From contig NZ_FOLG01000011.1 of the NCBI RefSeq assembly GCF_900112335.1, positions 62,001-126,000 on the forward strand: a stretch of 64,000 nucleotides of DNA, in the 5' to 3' direction. The position numbers and the translations under genes are program-made. Source of the DNA: Tropicimonas isoalkanivorans (GTDB taxonomy: Bacteria > Pseudomonadota > Alphaproteobacteria > Rhodobacterales > Rhodobacteraceae). Shown one piece after another: positions 63,491 to 64,000 of this stretch. How positions within the stretch are numbered: the stretch's first letter is position 1; each line of letters begins with the position of its first letter. The notes below the pieces were generated by a model. The model did not search any database, had not been told where the DNA came from, and worked only from the letters and a program-made list of their open reading frames with translations.

Positions 63491-63608
63491 TCAACGGCGC
63501 AGCGACACGAACATCCTTGGAAAAACAGAACTGCGCAATATTGTTGCTCTATGCGCTGCGTTCTGATTAAGAGTATTGCAAGGCATTACGCGAACTTGGA
63601 GGAGAAAA

Positions 63609-64000
63609 ATGGGTAGAGTTGCAATCGTCACGGGGGGGACGCGCGGCATTGGCGCCGCCATTTCAAAAAGTCTCAAGGCGGCCGGATACGAGGTCGCTGC
63701 GAACTTCGGCGGAAATGAGGAGGCCGCCGCCAAGTTCACGGACGAGACCGGAATCAAGACATACAAGTGGAACGTCGCGGACTACGAAGCGTCCAAGGCC
63801 GGCCTCGCGCAAGTCGAGTCCGACCTCGGCCCGATCGAGGTCGTCGTCGCCAATGCCGGGATCACCCGCGACGCGCCGTTTCACAAGATGACGCCGGACC
63901 AGTGGAAAGAAGTCATCGACGTCAACCTGTCCGGCGTCTTCAACACCGTTCACCCCGTCTGGCCCGGCCTGCGGGAGCGGAAGTTCGGCCGGATCATCGT
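63609..64000 (+). CDS. phaB: Acetoacetyl-CoA reductase, 3' part beyond window
   Basis: The first 130 residues of an SDR reductase: N-terminal RVAIVTGGTRGIGAAISKSL (NADPH motif), VVVANAGITRDAPFHKMTPD and WKEVIDVNLSGVFNTVHPVW. The window ends before the catalytic Ser-Tyr-Lys. A ggaggaga ribosome site precedes ATG 63609. It reduces acetoacetyl-CoA to (R)-3-hydroxybutyryl-CoA for PHB synthesis, as its place after phaA indicates. Confidence 0.93.
   Translation, partial: MGRVAIVTGGTRGIGAAISKSLKAAGYEVAANFGGNEEAAAKFTDETGIKTYKWNVADYEASKAGLAQVESDLGPIEVVVANAGITRDAPFHKMTPDQWKEVIDVNLSGVFNTVHPVWPGLRERKFGRII

Overview
The window reads as chromosomal DNA of an alphaproteobacterium, most likely family Rhodobacteraceae (Roseobacter group). 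Pointers are the high GC content, a gene-transfer-agent-type tail protein at the left edge, an argH / small lipoprotein / lysA / TIGR02302 block, and a phaA-phaB pair at the right edge. No rRNA, intact tRNA or CRISPR array was seen. Family names come from reading the translated proteins; no database search was run.

Layout. 1-3.8 kb: end of a phage or GTA tail module (tail/host-specificity protein, DUF2793, DUF6127, truncated M15 endolysin). 3.9-5.9 kb: two secreted proteins (SH3; WG repeats). 6.4-12.0 kb: a sulfatase-TctC-TctB-TctA operon diverging from a LysR gene. 12.2-12.9 kb: a decayed second copy of the phage DUF2793-DUF6127 end. 12.7-19.2 kb: an operon of ROK repressor, SsuABC-type ABC transporter, sulfatase and formylglycine-generating enzyme (FGE); the FGE can mature both sulfatases, which each have Cys in the C-x-P-x-R motif. 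19.4-20.2 kb: IS110 and IS5 remnants. 20.3-22.5 kb: a QorB-like reductase and an extradiol-dioxygenase-family protein diverging from an HxlR regulator. 22.7-28.2 kb: two TetR genes and an RND pump. 28.4-30.9 kb: an IS256 element with an IS630 element nested in its leader. 31.4-38.3 kb: GntR regulator, DoxX, multicopper oxidase, cytochrome c, a DsbA-like isomerase and oxyR, with two copies of an unexplained intergenic repeat. 38.5-40.7 kb: katG.

40.8-47.5 kb holds the most interesting system: a lasso-peptide (RiPP) cluster. One strand carries a nucleotidyltransferase, an ABC exporter and a B2 leader peptidase. The other carries a B1 (PqqD-like) recognition protein, an HprK-like kinase, a 58-residue precursor peptide at 45,488-45,664 and an asparagine-synthetase-like cyclase. 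The precursor leader matches the known recognition pattern Y-x2-P-x-L-x3-G-x5-T exactly. The predicted core starts with Ala and has Glu at core position 8, fitting an 8-residue macrolactam ring. The kinase and nucleotidyltransferase suggest further tailoring.

47.6-64 kb is mostly core genome: malate synthase G, the YcjF/YcjX pair, truA, TIGR02302, lysA, lipoprotein, argH, a TlpA-like thioredoxin, rhodanese, tag, an EAL phosphodiesterase, phaA and the first part of phaB.
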